Positions 27,517 through 36,469 of a DNA stretch of 64,000 bases are shown piece after piece. Each line of letters begins with the position of its first letter. The first letter of the stretch is position 1. Below the pieces are notes generated by a model. It ran no database searches. It was not told the DNA's origin and saw nothing but the letters and a program-made list of their open reading frames with translations. A program made the translations under genes and the position numbers. Source of the stretch: Bacteroidota bacterium (lineage in GTDB: Bacteria; Bacteroidota; Bacteroidia; CAILMK01; JACPUW01); NCBI GenBank assembly GCA_016192035.1, contig JACPUW010000019.1, positions 1 through 64,000 on the forward strand. The letters are read 5' to 3'.

Positions 27517-27534
27517 TGCACATATTATTGTGCA
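27517..27534. promoter_or_regulatory. inverted repeat TGCACA-n6-TGTGCA before the aldehyde dehydrogenase
   Basis: A perfect 6-6-6 palindrome 22 bp upstream of the dehydrogenase ATG. Its size and symmetry suit a dimeric repressor or activator. It lacks the T-run expected of a terminator for the preceding gene. Confidence 0.4.
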
Positions 27535-27555
27535 TGATCAAAATAACCCATTGCC

Positions 27556-28998
27556 ATGATTGAGATCCTGAATTATATCAACGGAGCTTTTATACCGGCC
27601 AATAGTGGCACCTGGCTTGCCAACCGCAATCCGGCTACCGGACTACACTACGCACAAATACCTGATTCAGATGCTTCTGATGTGGATCAGGCGGTAGCAG
27701 CCGCCTATGCTGCCCGCCAGATATGGGCGCAAGCCCCAGCCAAAAAGCGGTCGGACCTTCTCCTGCAAATGGCCCAAGGAATTCGCGATAGGCTAGACGA
27801 ATTTGCCCTGGCCGAGACCAATGACAACGGTAAGCCACTATGGCTCTCCAAGACAGTAGATATTCCCAGGGGAATTGCCAACCTCGAGTTCTTTGCCACA
27901 GCCATATTGCACGGCCAGTCTGATGCGTACCATACCGACGGGCTTGCCCTTAACTACACCCACCACCAACCCATTGGGGTAGCAGGCTGTATCTCGCCCT
28001 GGAATTTGCCCATTTATTTGTTTACCTGGAAAATAGCCCCTGCCCTGGCAGCGGGCTGTACGGTAGTGGCCAAACCATCGGAGGTAACACCCATGACAGC
28101 CTACCTCCTGTGCCAGGTAGCCCATGAAGCAGGTTTGCCCCACGGCGTGCTCAATGTGGTGCACGGATTGGGGCCCAAGGTAGGCCAGCGCATTGTGGAG
28201 CACCCTAATGTGCCAGCCATATCATTTACCGGTGGCACAGCCACGGGAGCCCACATAGCCCGTACCGCAGCGCCCATGTTCAAGAAACTGAGCCTGGAAC
28301 TGGGCGGCAAAAACCCCAACCTGATTTTTGCCGATTGCGATTTTGATGAAATGATTGCCCAAACCATCCGCTCATCCTTTGCCAACCAGGGACAAATTTG
28401 CCTCTGTGGATCACGGATCTATGTAGAAAGGGCAATCTATGACCGCTTTATGGATGCCTTTGTGTCCAAGGCCCAAAAACTGCTTGTGGGCAATCCGCTC
28501 GACGAGCACACAAAAACAGGTGCCCTGGTGTCAGAGTCGCACATGGAAAAGGTATTGGCCTATATAGCACTGGCACAGGAAGAAGGCGGCAGGTTGCGCT
28601 GTGGCGGCCATAGGGTGTTTCCTAAGGGTTTTGAAGGAGGGTACTACGTGCAACCGGCTGTGATAGAAGGCCCTGCCAATCACTGCCGCAGCAACCAAGA
28701 GGAGATTTTTGGCCCAGTGGTGACAGTACAGGCATTTGATACCGAAGAAGAAGCACTTGGACTGGCCAACGACAGCCGCTATGGGCTGGCGGCAATCCTC
28801 TGGACCAAGGACCTAAAACGGGCGCACCGGGTGGCACATGGCCTACAAACAGGAATAGTATGGGTAAATTGCTGGTTGTTAAGGGATTTACGCACACCTT
28901 TTGGCGGGGTTAAATCCAGCGGGGTAGGCCGGGAGGGTGGGTTTCATGCCCTGGAGTTCTTTACAGAACCAAAAAACGTGTGCATCAAAATCCATTGA
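27556..28998 (+). CDS. aldehyde dehydrogenase, 2-aminomuconic/2-hydroxymuconic semialdehyde type
   Basis: A 480-residue NAD(P)-dependent aldehyde dehydrogenase, full length. Key features are ISPWNLPIYLFTWKIAPALAAGCTVVAKPSE near residue 145 (cofactor binding), FTGGTATG near 220, the general base in LELGGKNPNL near 250, the catalytic cysteine in NQGQICLCGSRIYVE near 280 and EEIFGPVV near 380. The phrases ICLCGSRI and VNCWLLRDLRTPFGGVKSSGVGREGG are characteristic of the ALDH8/aminomuconate-semialdehyde branch, so tryptophan (kynurenine) or aromatic meta-cleavage degradation is likely. No other gene of that pathway is adjacent. A palindrome upstream may be an operator. Confidence 0.88.
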   Translation: MIEILNYINGAFIPANSGTWLANRNPATGLHYAQIPDSDASDVDQAVAAAYAARQIWAQAPAKKRSDLLLQMAQGIRDRLDEFALAETNDNGKPLWLSKTVDIPRGIANLEFFATAILHGQSDAYHTDGLALNYTHHQPIGVAGCISPWNLPIYLFTWKIAPALAAGCTVVAKPSEVTPMTAYLLCQVAHEAGLPHGVLNVVHGLGPKVGQRIVEHPNVPAISFTGGTATGAHIARTAAPMFKKLSLELGGKNPNLIFADCDFDEMIAQTIRSSFANQGQICLCGSRIYVERAIYDRFMDAFVSKAQKLLVGNPLDEHTKTGALVSESHMEKVLAYIALAQEEGGRLRCGGHRVFPKGFEGGYYVQPAVIEGPANHCRSNQEEIFGPVVTVQAFDTEEEALGLANDSRYGLAAILWTKDLKRAHRVAHGLQTGIVWVNCWLLRDLRTPFGGVKSSGVGREGGFHALEFFTEPKNVCIKIH

Positions 28999-29033
28999 AA
29001 AATAGCGGTGTAGCATCCTTTAACGCGATTTGG

Positions 29034-29066
29034 TTGATAGGGCCTTGCGCTGCTCACTTACTTTTG
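29034..29066 (+). promoter_or_regulatory. Bacteroidota-type promoter of the kinase-like membrane gene
   Basis: TTG (29034–29036), a 22-base spacer and TACTTTTG (29059–29066) fit the housekeeping consensus. Transcription would start near 29072, close to the start codon choices at 29076 and 29085; the latter leaves a short leader and is preferred. Confidence 0.5.
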
Positions 29067-29084
29067 TAAGTAACATTGTTTGCC

Positions 29085-29645
29085 ATGACCCTTTCCCCAC
29101 TTTTTACCCGCCTTCTGGCCTTGGTCTTTTCCCTTTGCATTTTCGTGGCCGATCTATTCATTCCTGCGGGTATAAGTGTGGGCATTTTGTACTTGGTGGC
29201 CATGCTACTGGTTTCAGGTGACCGGCGCGCCATTATACTCTTGGCTGCAGGCATTGCCTCTATCCTAACCTTCATGCCCATCCCCATCTTTCTTGACGAG
29301 TATTGGACCAAGCAAGTGCTGTTGAACCGCCTCATCACCCTGGGCGCCATCTGGATTTTTGGCCTTGTTTCCATCCGCTTGGCTAAGGCGAAAACAAGGA
29401 TACTGGAAGCCCGAAACCGGTACGTGAAGGCACTGGAAGAAATGCTGTACATGACCTCACACCGCGTGAGAAAGCCACTGGCTACCTGCCTGGGCATTTT
29501 CAACCTTCTGGATACCACCAAGGAACTCAACCAAGAAGAGCTGCGAAAGGCCGTGGTGTATCTCAAGTCAAGTGCCGACGAACTGGACGATTTTACCCGT
29601 GAACTGACCAGGTTTATGGAGCGCACCAGGGTACAAAGCGCCTAG
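29085..29645 (+). CDS. membrane protein with histidine-kinase dimerisation (DHp) domain but no ATPase domain
   Basis: A 186-residue protein from MTLSPLF (29085). Residues ~5–95 contain three or four membrane helices (LLALVFSLCIFVADLF, GILYLVAMLLV, AIILLAAGIASILTFM, LITLGAIWIFGLVS). A helical linker leads to YMTSHRVRKPLATCLGIFNLLDTT near residue 130, which has the H-box form seen in Bacteroidota sensor kinases (histidine in SHRVRKP), followed by the second DHp helix. The reading frame then stops; no N-, G1- or G2-box follows in any frame before mraZ. It is either a truncated kinase or a phosphotransfer/dimerisation partner. Confidence 0.65.
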   Translation: MTLSPLFTRLLALVFSLCIFVADLFIPAGISVGILYLVAMLLVSGDRRAIILLAAGIASILTFMPIPIFLDEYWTKQVLLNRLITLGAIWIFGLVSIRLAKAKTRILEARNRYVKALEEMLYMTSHRVRKPLATCLGIFNLLDTTKELNQEELRKAVVYLKSSADELDDFTRELTRFMERTRVQSA

Positions 29646-29739
29646 TCACCACCTCTTTACCCATTCATTTTTCATGCCCGGCCCACCGCCGTGCCTATGG
29701 GGCATATAGGCTTTTTTTGGTCTCCCAAAAATTCATTTC

Positions 29740-29754
29740 CACCACTTTTTCCCA
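29740..29754 (-). promoter_or_regulatory. possible second MraZ-type repeat pair, inverted
   Basis: On the minus strand TGGGA-AAAAG-TGGTG repeats the TGGGn-N5-TGGnn pattern, with the same AAAAG spacer as the operator at 29824–29850 about 80 bp away. Only one of its two boxes is a perfect TGGG. Confidence 0.35.
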
Positions 29755-29823
29755 CATTAATCATCAATCAATTACGATTAAATTGCGCATTATCGGACTG
29801 TTAATTTCGCTGTGTATAAAAAA

Positions 29824-29850
29824 GGTGGGGAAAAGTGGGATAAATAGGAA
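29824..29850 (+). promoter_or_regulatory. MraZ operator repeats upstream of mraZ
   Basis: Direct repeats TGGGG-AAAAG-TGGGA-TAAAT-AGGAA with 10-bp period, the known MraZ binding pattern of TGGGn boxes spaced by five bases (third box degenerate). They lie about 50 bp before the mraZ ATG, just upstream of a TACATTTA sequence (29860–29867) that could be a -7 box. Binding here would allow MraZ to autorepress the cluster. Confidence 0.75.
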
Positions 29851-29898
29851 TTATGCCCCTACATTTACCCCGCTTTTACTGGCCTCGGCGCACACTAC

Positions 29899-30372
29899 AT
29901 GTTACACCTAATTGGAGAATATACTTGTAAATTAGACGATAAGGGAAGGTTGGCCCTTCCCGCTGGGCTAAAGCGCCAAGTTCCCACCGACAACAACGAG
30001 CGATTTGTAATAAACAGGGGATTTGAAGCCTGCTTGGTGCTTTACCCATTCAAGGAATGGGAAGAAGTGGTGGCCAAGATTGCCACCCTTAACCAGTACA
30101 AGGCCGAGGTGCGCCAGTTCGTGCGCCATTTTCACCGGGGCGCTACGGAACTCCAGCTTGACAGCGCTTCCAGGCTCAACATACCCAACCACCTACTGGA
30201 TTACGCCGGCATAGACCGGGAGGTGGTACTGTTTGCCCATACCAACAAGATAGAAATATGGAACAAGCAGGCATATGAATCCATGCTAGGCAATGATCCT
30301 GAATCATTTGCCCACCTGGCCGAACAAGTAATGGGCCATTTGAACACCACCGGTAATGGAAACAATGACTGA
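29899..30372 (+). CDS. mraZ: division/cell-wall cluster transcriptional repressor MraZ
   Basis: A 157-residue protein with two AbrB/SpoVT-like swapped-hairpin domains: IGEYTCKLDDKGRLALPAGLKRQVP at the N-terminus and ATELQLDSASRLNIPNHLLDYAGIDREVVLFAHTNKIEIWNKQAYE near residues 80–125, both with the D-x-x-x-R-hydrophobic-x-(I/L)P signature. MraZ forms octamer or dodecamer rings binding TGGG repeats, which are present 50 bp upstream. First gene of the dcw cluster. Its stop overlaps the rsmH start by eight bases. Confidence 0.96.
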   Translation: MLHLIGEYTCKLDDKGRLALPAGLKRQVPTDNNERFVINRGFEACLVLYPFKEWEEVVAKIATLNQYKAEVRQFVRHFHRGATELQLDSASRLNIPNHLLDYAGIDREVVLFAHTNKIEIWNKQAYESMLGNDPESFAHLAEQVMGHLNTTGNGNND

Positions 30373-31270
30373 TTACCATATACCCGTGATGCTTGAACAA
30401 TGCCTGGAGGGCTTGGGCATAGTGCCCCATGGCCTGTACGTGGACGCTACCTATGGCGGTGGGGGCCACAGCAGCGCCATCCTCCACCTCCTTGGGCCAT
30501 CAGGCCGGTTATTGGCTTTTGACCGCGATGCCGATGTCATAGGACAAAAGGCACAAGACCAGCGACTTATCCTAATTAACCACGACTACCGCTGGATCAC
30601 CAATTTTCTTGACTACCACACAGCAGTACCAGTTCATGGAATCTTGGCCGATTTGGGAGTCTCCTCGCATCAGTTTGATACCGATGCGCGGGGATTCTCA
30701 TTTCGCCGGGATGCCCCGCTGGACATGCGCATGGATATAGACCTGGCCCTCACGGCCGCCGATGTGCTCAATGCATACACCGAGGGGCAGTTGCAGCGTG
30801 TTTTCACACTCTACGGAGAGATAAAAAACGCCAAAACCCTGGCCCAACTCATTGTAGATAAGCGTAAAATGGCCCCAATTACTACCACAGGCCAGTTGGC
30901 TGCCGTGGTTGGACATGCCATGCACCGCAACGACAAGGAACACAAATACCTGTCGCAGGTCTTTCAGGCGCTGCGCATAGAAGTTAACCACGAGCTAGAG
31001 TCCCTCTCCCTTTTCCTAGAGCAGGCGCCTATGCTGCTCAAACCCGGTGGACGCCTGGTAGTCATTTCCTACCACTCACTGGAAGACCGCTTGGTGAAAA
31101 ACCTAATGGAAACCGGCAATCTTGAAGGCATAAGCCATACCGATTTGTACGGCAACATTTTGCGCCCATTAACCCCGGTCTTGCGCAAGCCCCTGCTCCC
31201 CAGTGCCCATGAGGTGGCCAACAACCCACGTTCGCGTAGTGCCAAACTTAGGATAGCCGAAAAAGCATGA
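30365..31270 (+). CDS. rsmH: 16S rRNA (cytosine1402-N4)-methyltransferase
   Basis: A 301-residue SAM methyltransferase, formerly MraW. YHIPVMLEQCLEGL opens the protein, VDATYGGGGHSSAIL is the SAM site near residue 25, GILADLGVSSHQFDTDARGFSF the characteristic block near 90, and RIEVNHELESLSLFLEQAPMLLKPGGRLVVISYHSLEDRLVK near 205. Start MTDYHIP at 30365 is chosen over the track's Met three codons earlier; it overlaps mraZ by 8 bp. The stop overlaps the next ATG in an ATGA. Slightly short C-terminus but all blocks are present. Confidence 0.96.
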   Translation: MTDYHIPVMLEQCLEGLGIVPHGLYVDATYGGGGHSSAILHLLGPSGRLLAFDRDADVIGQKAQDQRLILINHDYRWITNFLDYHTAVPVHGILADLGVSSHQFDTDARGFSFRRDAPLDMRMDIDLALTAADVLNAYTEGQLQRVFTLYGEIKNAKTLAQLIVDKRKMAPITTTGQLAAVVGHAMHRNDKEHKYLSQVFQALRIEVNHELESLSLFLEQAPMLLKPGGRLVVISYHSLEDRLVKNLMETGNLEGISHTDLYGNILRPLTPVLRKPLLPSAHEVANNPRSRSAKLRIAEKA

Positions 31271-31617
31271 ACAAGGCCCGAACACAAGACCCCGGCGCAA
31301 ATGCCAAGAAAAACCCTTTTGTGAGGGCACTTGAAATAGATTTCATTTCTAAGTCCGACATACAGAAGTGGTTCCCCTTTGCGCTGTACTGTGCCGCTTG
31401 GGCTTTTGTGTATATAGCCAATAGGATATATGCCGAGAAAAACGAACGCTTGCTCAACCAACTCCACGTAGAAGTGCGCGATGCCCGCGCCGATTATTAT
31501 ACCATCGTGTCGCGCATAGAAAACCTGCGCAAGCCCAGCGAGATAGAACGGCGGGTGCGGCACTTGGGGCTTCGCCAAGACCTTAAACCTGCCGAAACCA
31601 TCAAGAAATCCGATTGA
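31267..31617 (+). CDS. ftsL: FtsL-like division protein
   Basis: A 116-residue bitopic membrane protein. About 35 basic cytoplasmic residues come first, one membrane helix (WFPFALYCAAWAFVYIANRIYA) near 36–57, then a periplasmic coiled coil rich in Leu, Glu and Arg (NERLLNQLHVEVRDARADYYTIVSRIENL) and a short tail. Size, topology and place between rsmH and ftsI are those of FtsL, which pairs with FtsB/DivIC and activates FtsWI. Sequence conservation of FtsL is poor, so the call rests on topology and position. Overlaps both neighbours (ATGA with rsmH, TTGA with ftsI). Confidence 0.8.
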   Translation: MNKARTQDPGANAKKNPFVRALEIDFISKSDIQKWFPFALYCAAWAFVYIANRIYAEKNERLLNQLHVEVRDARADYYTIVSRIENLRKPSEIERRVRHLGLRQDLKPAETIKKSD

Positions 31618-33740
31618 GCAGCAAAAGCACCATATTCTGGCGGGTATATCTGGCTTTCTTTACCCTGGCCCTCTTTGCCCTGGCCATCCTGGCCAAAATA
31701 GCCGTGATACAAACGGTAGAAGGCGAAACCTGGAGGGCACTGGCCGATAGCCTCACCACCCAATATGTGGAGGTAGCGCCCAATAGGGGCAATATATACG
31801 CCAGTGACGGAAGGCTTTTGGCCACCTCACTATATGAATACAACCTTCATATGGACCTGGGCACCGCATATATTAAGGAGCTACATGCCCAGGGCCTATT
31901 GTGGAGCGAACTCGATGCCCTTGCAGGAGCGCTTGCCCAGTACTTTAATGGCGAGGGTGAAAAAACCAAGTGGCAGTGGTCACATGAACTGAAGTCGGCC
32001 TTTGAACAGGGGCGGCGCTACCACCCAATAAGAAAAACCGTGGACCACATACAGCTCAAGCAGATACGGAAATTCCCCTTGTTTTCATTAGGCCAGTATA
32101 AAGGAGGACTGATAGTAGAACAGGGAACCATGCGAAAACGGCCTTACAACCTACTGGCCAAAAGGACTATAGGATACCATGGGGATAAGATGGTAGGGCT
32201 TGAGGGCGGCTTTGATTCACACCTGGCAGGGGTAAAAGGCCAGAGGTTGCTCCAGCGCGTGTCATACAAGGAGTGGATACCCATACATGATGCCAACGAG
32301 GTAGAGCCCGAAAACGGGAAGGACCTTTATACCACCCTTGACATTTATATACAAGACTTTGTAGAGCAAAGCCTTAGGCAGCAGCTTGCCAAAAGCAAGG
32401 CCGACCACGGCTGCGCCATAGTGATGGAGGTTTCTACCGGCAAGGTGCTGGCCATTTCAAACCTAAAAACCTATGATGATGGACAGTCGGTAGATGAGAT
32501 ATACAACTACGCCATAGGTGAAGCCACCGAACCAGGTTCCACCTTTAAGCTGGCATCCCTGCTGGCCCTACTGGAGGGGGGCTACATGCAGCTTGACGAC
32601 ACGGTGCGCACGGGCAAAGGGAGCCAAAACTTTCACAACCTGGTGATGTACGACTCCAAAATAGGCGGCCACGGCACCATCAGCCTTCAAAAGAGTTTTG
32701 AGGTATCGTCCAACATAGGTTTTGCCAATGCCGTGGGGCAGCACTTTGGCCCCAACGAATCGCGGTTTACCGAATTCCTTCAGTCCCTAAGGCTGCATGA
32801 AACCCTGGATTTGCCCATGCAGGGTGAAGGACAGCCCCTTATAAAAACGCCGGGCTCAACCGGGTGGTCGGGCACCACCCTGCCCTGGATGGCACATGGA
32901 TATGAGTTGATGCTCACCCCACTACAGACCCTGATGATATACAATGCCGTGGCCAACAACGGCATACTGATGGAGCCACTGTTTGTTACCGCCATAAAGG
33001 AGGTTAACCACACCCTTACCACCTTCGAACCCCGTGTGCGGGTACAGGGCGTATTGTCCCAAAGGACTGTAGCCTTGGCCAAAGAAGCCCTGGTGGGGGT
33101 GATAGAGTCTAGGGAAGGCACAGCACACAACCTATATAAGCCTTACCTAAGCCTAGCTGGGAAAACCGGTACTGCCGTACTCGAAAAAACGGAAAAGGGC
33201 GAGAAGATCTACCAAGCCTCCTTTGCGGGTTTTTTCCCGGCCGAAAACCCAAAATACTCATGCATAGTGGTGATAAACAACCCCGATAGAAGTACCTGGA
33301 GGTACAGCGGCAGTGATGTGGCCGGCCCCGTATTCTTGGGCATTGCACAAAACCTGTACTCTTATGACATAAGCCTTCAGCAACCCAAATATGAGGTTGC
33401 CATGGAAAATATACAGGCGCGCCCCACTTTCTTGGCTGCTACCATTGATGACCTGAGCAACATATACCAAGGGCTGGGCATAGACGTAAAAACACCAGCC
33501 GAGGCTACCTTATGGGCGGAACCTCAGCTACAGGGCAAATCCATAGCACTCATAGCGAAGGATATGCCCACCCATACCCTGCCCAACCTAAAAGGGCTTT
33601 CACTGAGTGATGCCCTGTACCTCTGTGAAAACCTGGGGATACAAGTACAGCACCGAGGCATGGGCAACGTGTACCGGCAGTCGCCGGGGCCGGGCACCGA
33701 TTTACAGAAAGTATCAAAAGTATATATAGACCTCAATTGA
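31614..33740 (+). CDS. ftsI: division-specific peptidoglycan transpeptidase (PBP3/FtsI) with PASTA domain
   Basis: A 708-residue class B penicillin-binding protein. It has one N-terminal membrane helix (residues 8–28), a dimerisation domain beginning RGNIYASDGRLLAT near 62, and the transpeptidase domain with active-site STFK at 308–311, SSN at 365–367 and KTGTA at 517–521. The C-terminal ~60 residues (LPNLKGLSLSDALYLCENLGIQV...) are one PASTA domain, as in Gram-positive and Bacteroidota homologues and unlike E. coli FtsI. The only start in frame at the right place is TTG, overlapping the ftsL stop as TTGA. It cross-links septal peptidoglycan with FtsW. Confidence 0.95.
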   Translation: MSSKSTIFWRVYLAFFTLALFALAILAKIAVIQTVEGETWRALADSLTTQYVEVAPNRGNIYASDGRLLATSLYEYNLHMDLGTAYIKELHAQGLLWSELDALAGALAQYFNGEGEKTKWQWSHELKSAFEQGRRYHPIRKTVDHIQLKQIRKFPLFSLGQYKGGLIVEQGTMRKRPYNLLAKRTIGYHGDKMVGLEGGFDSHLAGVKGQRLLQRVSYKEWIPIHDANEVEPENGKDLYTTLDIYIQDFVEQSLRQQLAKSKADHGCAIVMEVSTGKVLAISNLKTYDDGQSVDEIYNYAIGEATEPGSTFKLASLLALLEGGYMQLDDTVRTGKGSQNFHNLVMYDSKIGGHGTISLQKSFEVSSNIGFANAVGQHFGPNESRFTEFLQSLRLHETLDLPMQGEGQPLIKTPGSTGWSGTTLPWMAHGYELMLTPLQTLMIYNAVANNGILMEPLFVTAIKEVNHTLTTFEPRVRVQGVLSQRTVALAKEALVGVIESREGTAHNLYKPYLSLAGKTGTAVLEKTEKGEKIYQASFAGFFPAENPKYSCIVVINNPDRSTWRYSGSDVAGPVFLGIAQNLYSYDISLQQPKYEVAMENIQARPTFLAATIDDLSNIYQGLGIDVKTPAEATLWAEPQLQGKSIALIAKDMPTHTLPNLKGLSLSDALYLCENLGIQVQHRGMGNVYRQSPGPGTDLQKVSKVYIDLN

Positions 33741-35197
33741 ACCCCTTATCCAAATTGACCGAAGGGCTTAGTCCCATAGCTGTATATGGGCCGGGCGACC
33801 CTGACATACTGGGCTTGGCCATAGATTCCCGTGAGGTAGGGCCCGGGTACCTCTTTGCCGCACTTGTGGGTACCCAAGTGGATGGGCACGGATACATACG
33901 CCAGGCCGAGCAGCGCGGAGCCATAGCCATTGTTTGCCAGCAACTACCGCCCGAGCCCACCCAGGGGATAATTTATCTGGTGTTTTCCAACCCATCAATG
34001 GCCTTGGGGCACATAGCATCAGCATTTTATGGCCACCCCTCGCATGACATGCAGGTGGTGGCAGCCACCGGCACCAATGGAAAAACCTCTGTGGTGACCC
34101 TACTGAGCAATGCCATGACTAACCTGGGATATAAAACCGGGCTGATAAGCACCGTGCACATACAAATAGGCGGGAAGACCCTGCCCTCTACCCATACCAC
34201 CCCCCATGCACTATCGCTGCAACACCTGCTCCACCTCATGGCCGAAGATGGCTGCGATTACGTGTTCATGGAGGCTAGCTCACATGCCATTGACCAACAG
34301 CGGATAGCGGGTATCAAGTTTGCCGGGGCCATATTTACCAACCTAACACACGACCATTTAGATTATCACAAAACATTTGATAACTATCTAAAAGCCAAGA
34401 AGTCACTATTTGACCAATTGCCCGCCCCTGCATTTGCACTGAGCAATGCCGACGATAAAAATGGGGCCGTGGTGCTACAAAACACCAAGGCCAAGCGGAT
34501 GTACTACGCCTTGCAGCAAATGGCCGATTTCAAGGGGCGGATCATGGAACAAGATTTCACAAGTATGCTGTTGTTCATCAACGGACAAGAGTTTTACACA
34601 GGGCTACCGGGCACCTTTCAAGCGTATAACCTCACCGCCGCGTTTGGCGCTATGGTCCTGCTACATGTGCCGCCTGACACTGCCCTTCTGGGCCTAAGCC
34701 AAGCCAGGGGAGCTGAGGGTAGGTTGCAATGGATAAAGAACCATCGCCGTCAGGTAGGAATTGTGGACTACGCCCATACGCCTGATGCCCTTGACAATGT
34801 GCTTAAAACCCTAAAGGACTTAAATACCCAAGGTGGCAACATCATAAGCGTGGTGGGCTGCGGCGGCAACCGCGACCGCGAAAAGCGCCCCAAAATGGCC
34901 CAAATAGCCTCCAATGGATCGCAATGGGTGATACTCACCAGCGATAACCCCAGGAACGAAAAAGCCGATGACATAATAGCCGAGATGGAAGCCGGCATAC
35001 CTGTGCATAAGAAACTGCAAGTGATGAGCATAGCCGATAGGAGAACGGCAATAAAAACAGCTTGCGCCCTGGCGCGAGATGGTGACTTGATTTTGGTGGC
35101 CGGCAAAGGCCATGAAAAATATCAAGAAATAGATGGGGTGAAACACCCTTTTGACGATATGGCCATACTGAGTGAGTATTTACAACCAATAATCTAG
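33737..35197 (+). CDS. murE: UDP-MurNAc-L-Ala-D-Glu:meso-diaminopimelate ligase
   Basis: A 486-residue cytoplasmic Mur ligase. The ATP-binding GTNGKTSVV starts at residue 112, [11 protein letters not shown] is near 180, and [16 protein letters not shown] near 340. DNPR at 403–406 is the signature of enzymes that add meso-diaminopimelate rather than lysine, so the wall is of the DAP type, as usual in Gram-negatives. The N-terminal UDP-binding domain contains [18 protein letters not shown]. The start is TTG, overlapping the ftsI stop as TTGA. Confidence 0.96.
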   Translation: MNPLSKLTEGLSPIAVYGPGDPDILGLAIDSREVGPGYLFAALVGTQVDGHGYIRQAEQRGAIAIVCQQLPPEPTQGIIYLVFSNPSMALGHIASAFYGHPSHDMQVVAATGTNGKTSVVTLLSNAMTNLGYKTGLISTVHIQIGGKTLPSTHTTPHALSLQHLLHLMAEDGCDYVFMEASSHAIDQQRIAGIKFAGAIFTNLTHDHLDYHKTFDNYLKAKKSLFDQLPAPAFALSNADDKNGAVVLQNTKAKRMYYALQQMADFKGRIMEQDFTSMLLFINGQEFYTGLPGTFQAYNLTAAFGAMVLLHVPPDTALLGLSQARGAEGRLQWIKNHRRQVGIVDYAHTPDALDNVLKTLKDLNTQGGNIISVVGCGGNRDREKRPKMAQIASNGSQWVILTSDNPRNEKADDIIAEMEAGIPVHKKLQVMSIADRRTAIKTACALARDGDLILVAGKGHEKYQEIDGVKHPFDDMAILSEYLQPII

Positions 35198-35205
35198 CCC
35201 TAAGC

Positions 35206-36465
35206 ATGTTGTACTACCTATTTCGGTTTATTGAACAGGAATTTGGCCCCCCGGGAGCCGGATTGTTTGAGTATATTTCATTCAGGGCCTCCTTGGCCTT
35301 TCTCCTTTCCCTACTTATTACCCTTGTTTTTGGCAAACGGATTATTTACTTCTTGCAAAAGAAGCAAATTGGCGAAACCATACGCGACCTGGGATTGGAA
35401 GGACAACTGCAGAAAAAGGGTACCCCCACCATGGGCGGGCTCATGATGATAGCAGGCATATTGATTCCTACCCTGCTCTTGGCCAAATTCAATGTATATA
35501 TCGCCCTTTTGCTGGTATCTACACTATGGCTGGGGGCCATAGGTTTTGCCGATGACTATATCAAGGTATTCAAAAAGAACAAAGAAGGTCTTAGGGGCAA
35601 GTTTAAGGTACTGGGACAGATAGGTCTGGGGCTACTGGTAGGAAGCACCCTATACCTAAGTCCCGATGCGGTGATACAAGAAAAGGTGCCCGCCGACCAG
35701 GCCTACCGCTTGGATGAATTTGACAACATAGTAACCCAAGAATATATAGAGCGGCCAGGGGAAGCCTATTACTTGGTGAGCTTTAAGTCCATGAAGTCCA
35801 CCACGCCCTTTTTCAAGAACAACGAATTCGATTATTCAGAATTGGTAGATTGGTGTACCGACAAACCCTGGAACTGGGTTTGGATCGTGTTCATACCCAT
35901 AGTCATCATTATTATCACGGCAGTGTCCAATGGGGCCAATATCACCGATGGCATTGACGGGCTTGCGGCGGGTACCTCGGCCATTATCATTGTTACCCTC
36001 ACCATTTTAGTCTATGTGAGTGGCAACTTCTTTTTTGCCGATTACCTCAATGTGATGTATATGCCCCATATGGGCGAATTGGCCATTTTTACGGCTGCCA
36101 TGATAGGTGCCTGCGTGGGATTCTTGTGGTATAACACCTATCCCGCCCAGGTGTTTATGGGCGATACGGGCAGCCTCATGCTGGGCGGACTGATAGCCGT
36201 GCTGGCCATCATCACGCGCAAAGAACTGCTCATACCCGTACTGTGTGGCATCTTCTTGGTTGAAAACCTGTCGGTTATCATGCAGGTGAGCTACTTTAAG
36301 TACACCAAGAAAAAATATGGCGAAGGGCGCAGGATCTTTAAAATGTCGCCCCTGCACCACCACTACCAAAAAAAGGAATATCCAGAACCCAAAATAGTCA
36401 TTCGGTTTTGGATAGTGGGCATATTCTTGGCAATCATCACTTTATTAACCCTAAAGCTGCGTTAG
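35206..36465 (+). CDS. mraY: phospho-N-acetylmuramoyl-pentapeptide transferase
   Basis: A 419-residue membrane enzyme making lipid I from UDP-MurNAc-pentapeptide and undecaprenyl phosphate. About ten membrane helices are visible. Signature blocks are [15 protein letters not shown] near residue 68, [17 protein letters not shown] near 115 (catalytic DDxxK), [18 protein letters not shown] near 250 and [16 protein letters not shown] near 315, with [11 protein letters not shown] near the end. The protein is about 60 residues longer than E. coli MraY because of an extended loop (residues ~155–220, [22 protein letters not shown]...), which is common in Bacteroidota. It follows murE by eight bases. 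Confidence 0.97.
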   Translation: MLYYLFRFIEQEFGPPGAGLFEYISFRASLAFLLSLLITLVFGKRIIYFLQKKQIGETIRDLGLEGQLQKKGTPTMGGLMMIAGILIPTLLLAKFNVYIALLLVSTLWLGAIGFADDYIKVFKKNKEGLRGKFKVLGQIGLGLLVGSTLYLSPDAVIQEKVPADQAYRLDEFDNIVTQEYIERPGEAYYLVSFKSMKSTTPFFKNNEFDYSELVDWCTDKPWNWVWIVFIPIVIIIITAVSNGANITDGIDGLAAGTSAIIIVTLTILVYVSGNFFFADYLNVMYMPHMGELAIFTAAMIGACVGFLWYNTYPAQVFMGDTGSLMLGGLIAVLAIITRKELLIPVLCGIFLVENLSVIMQVSYFKYTKKKYGEGRRIFKMSPLHHHYQKKEYPEPKIVIRFWIVGIFLAIITLLTLKLR

Positions 36466-36469
36466 GCCC

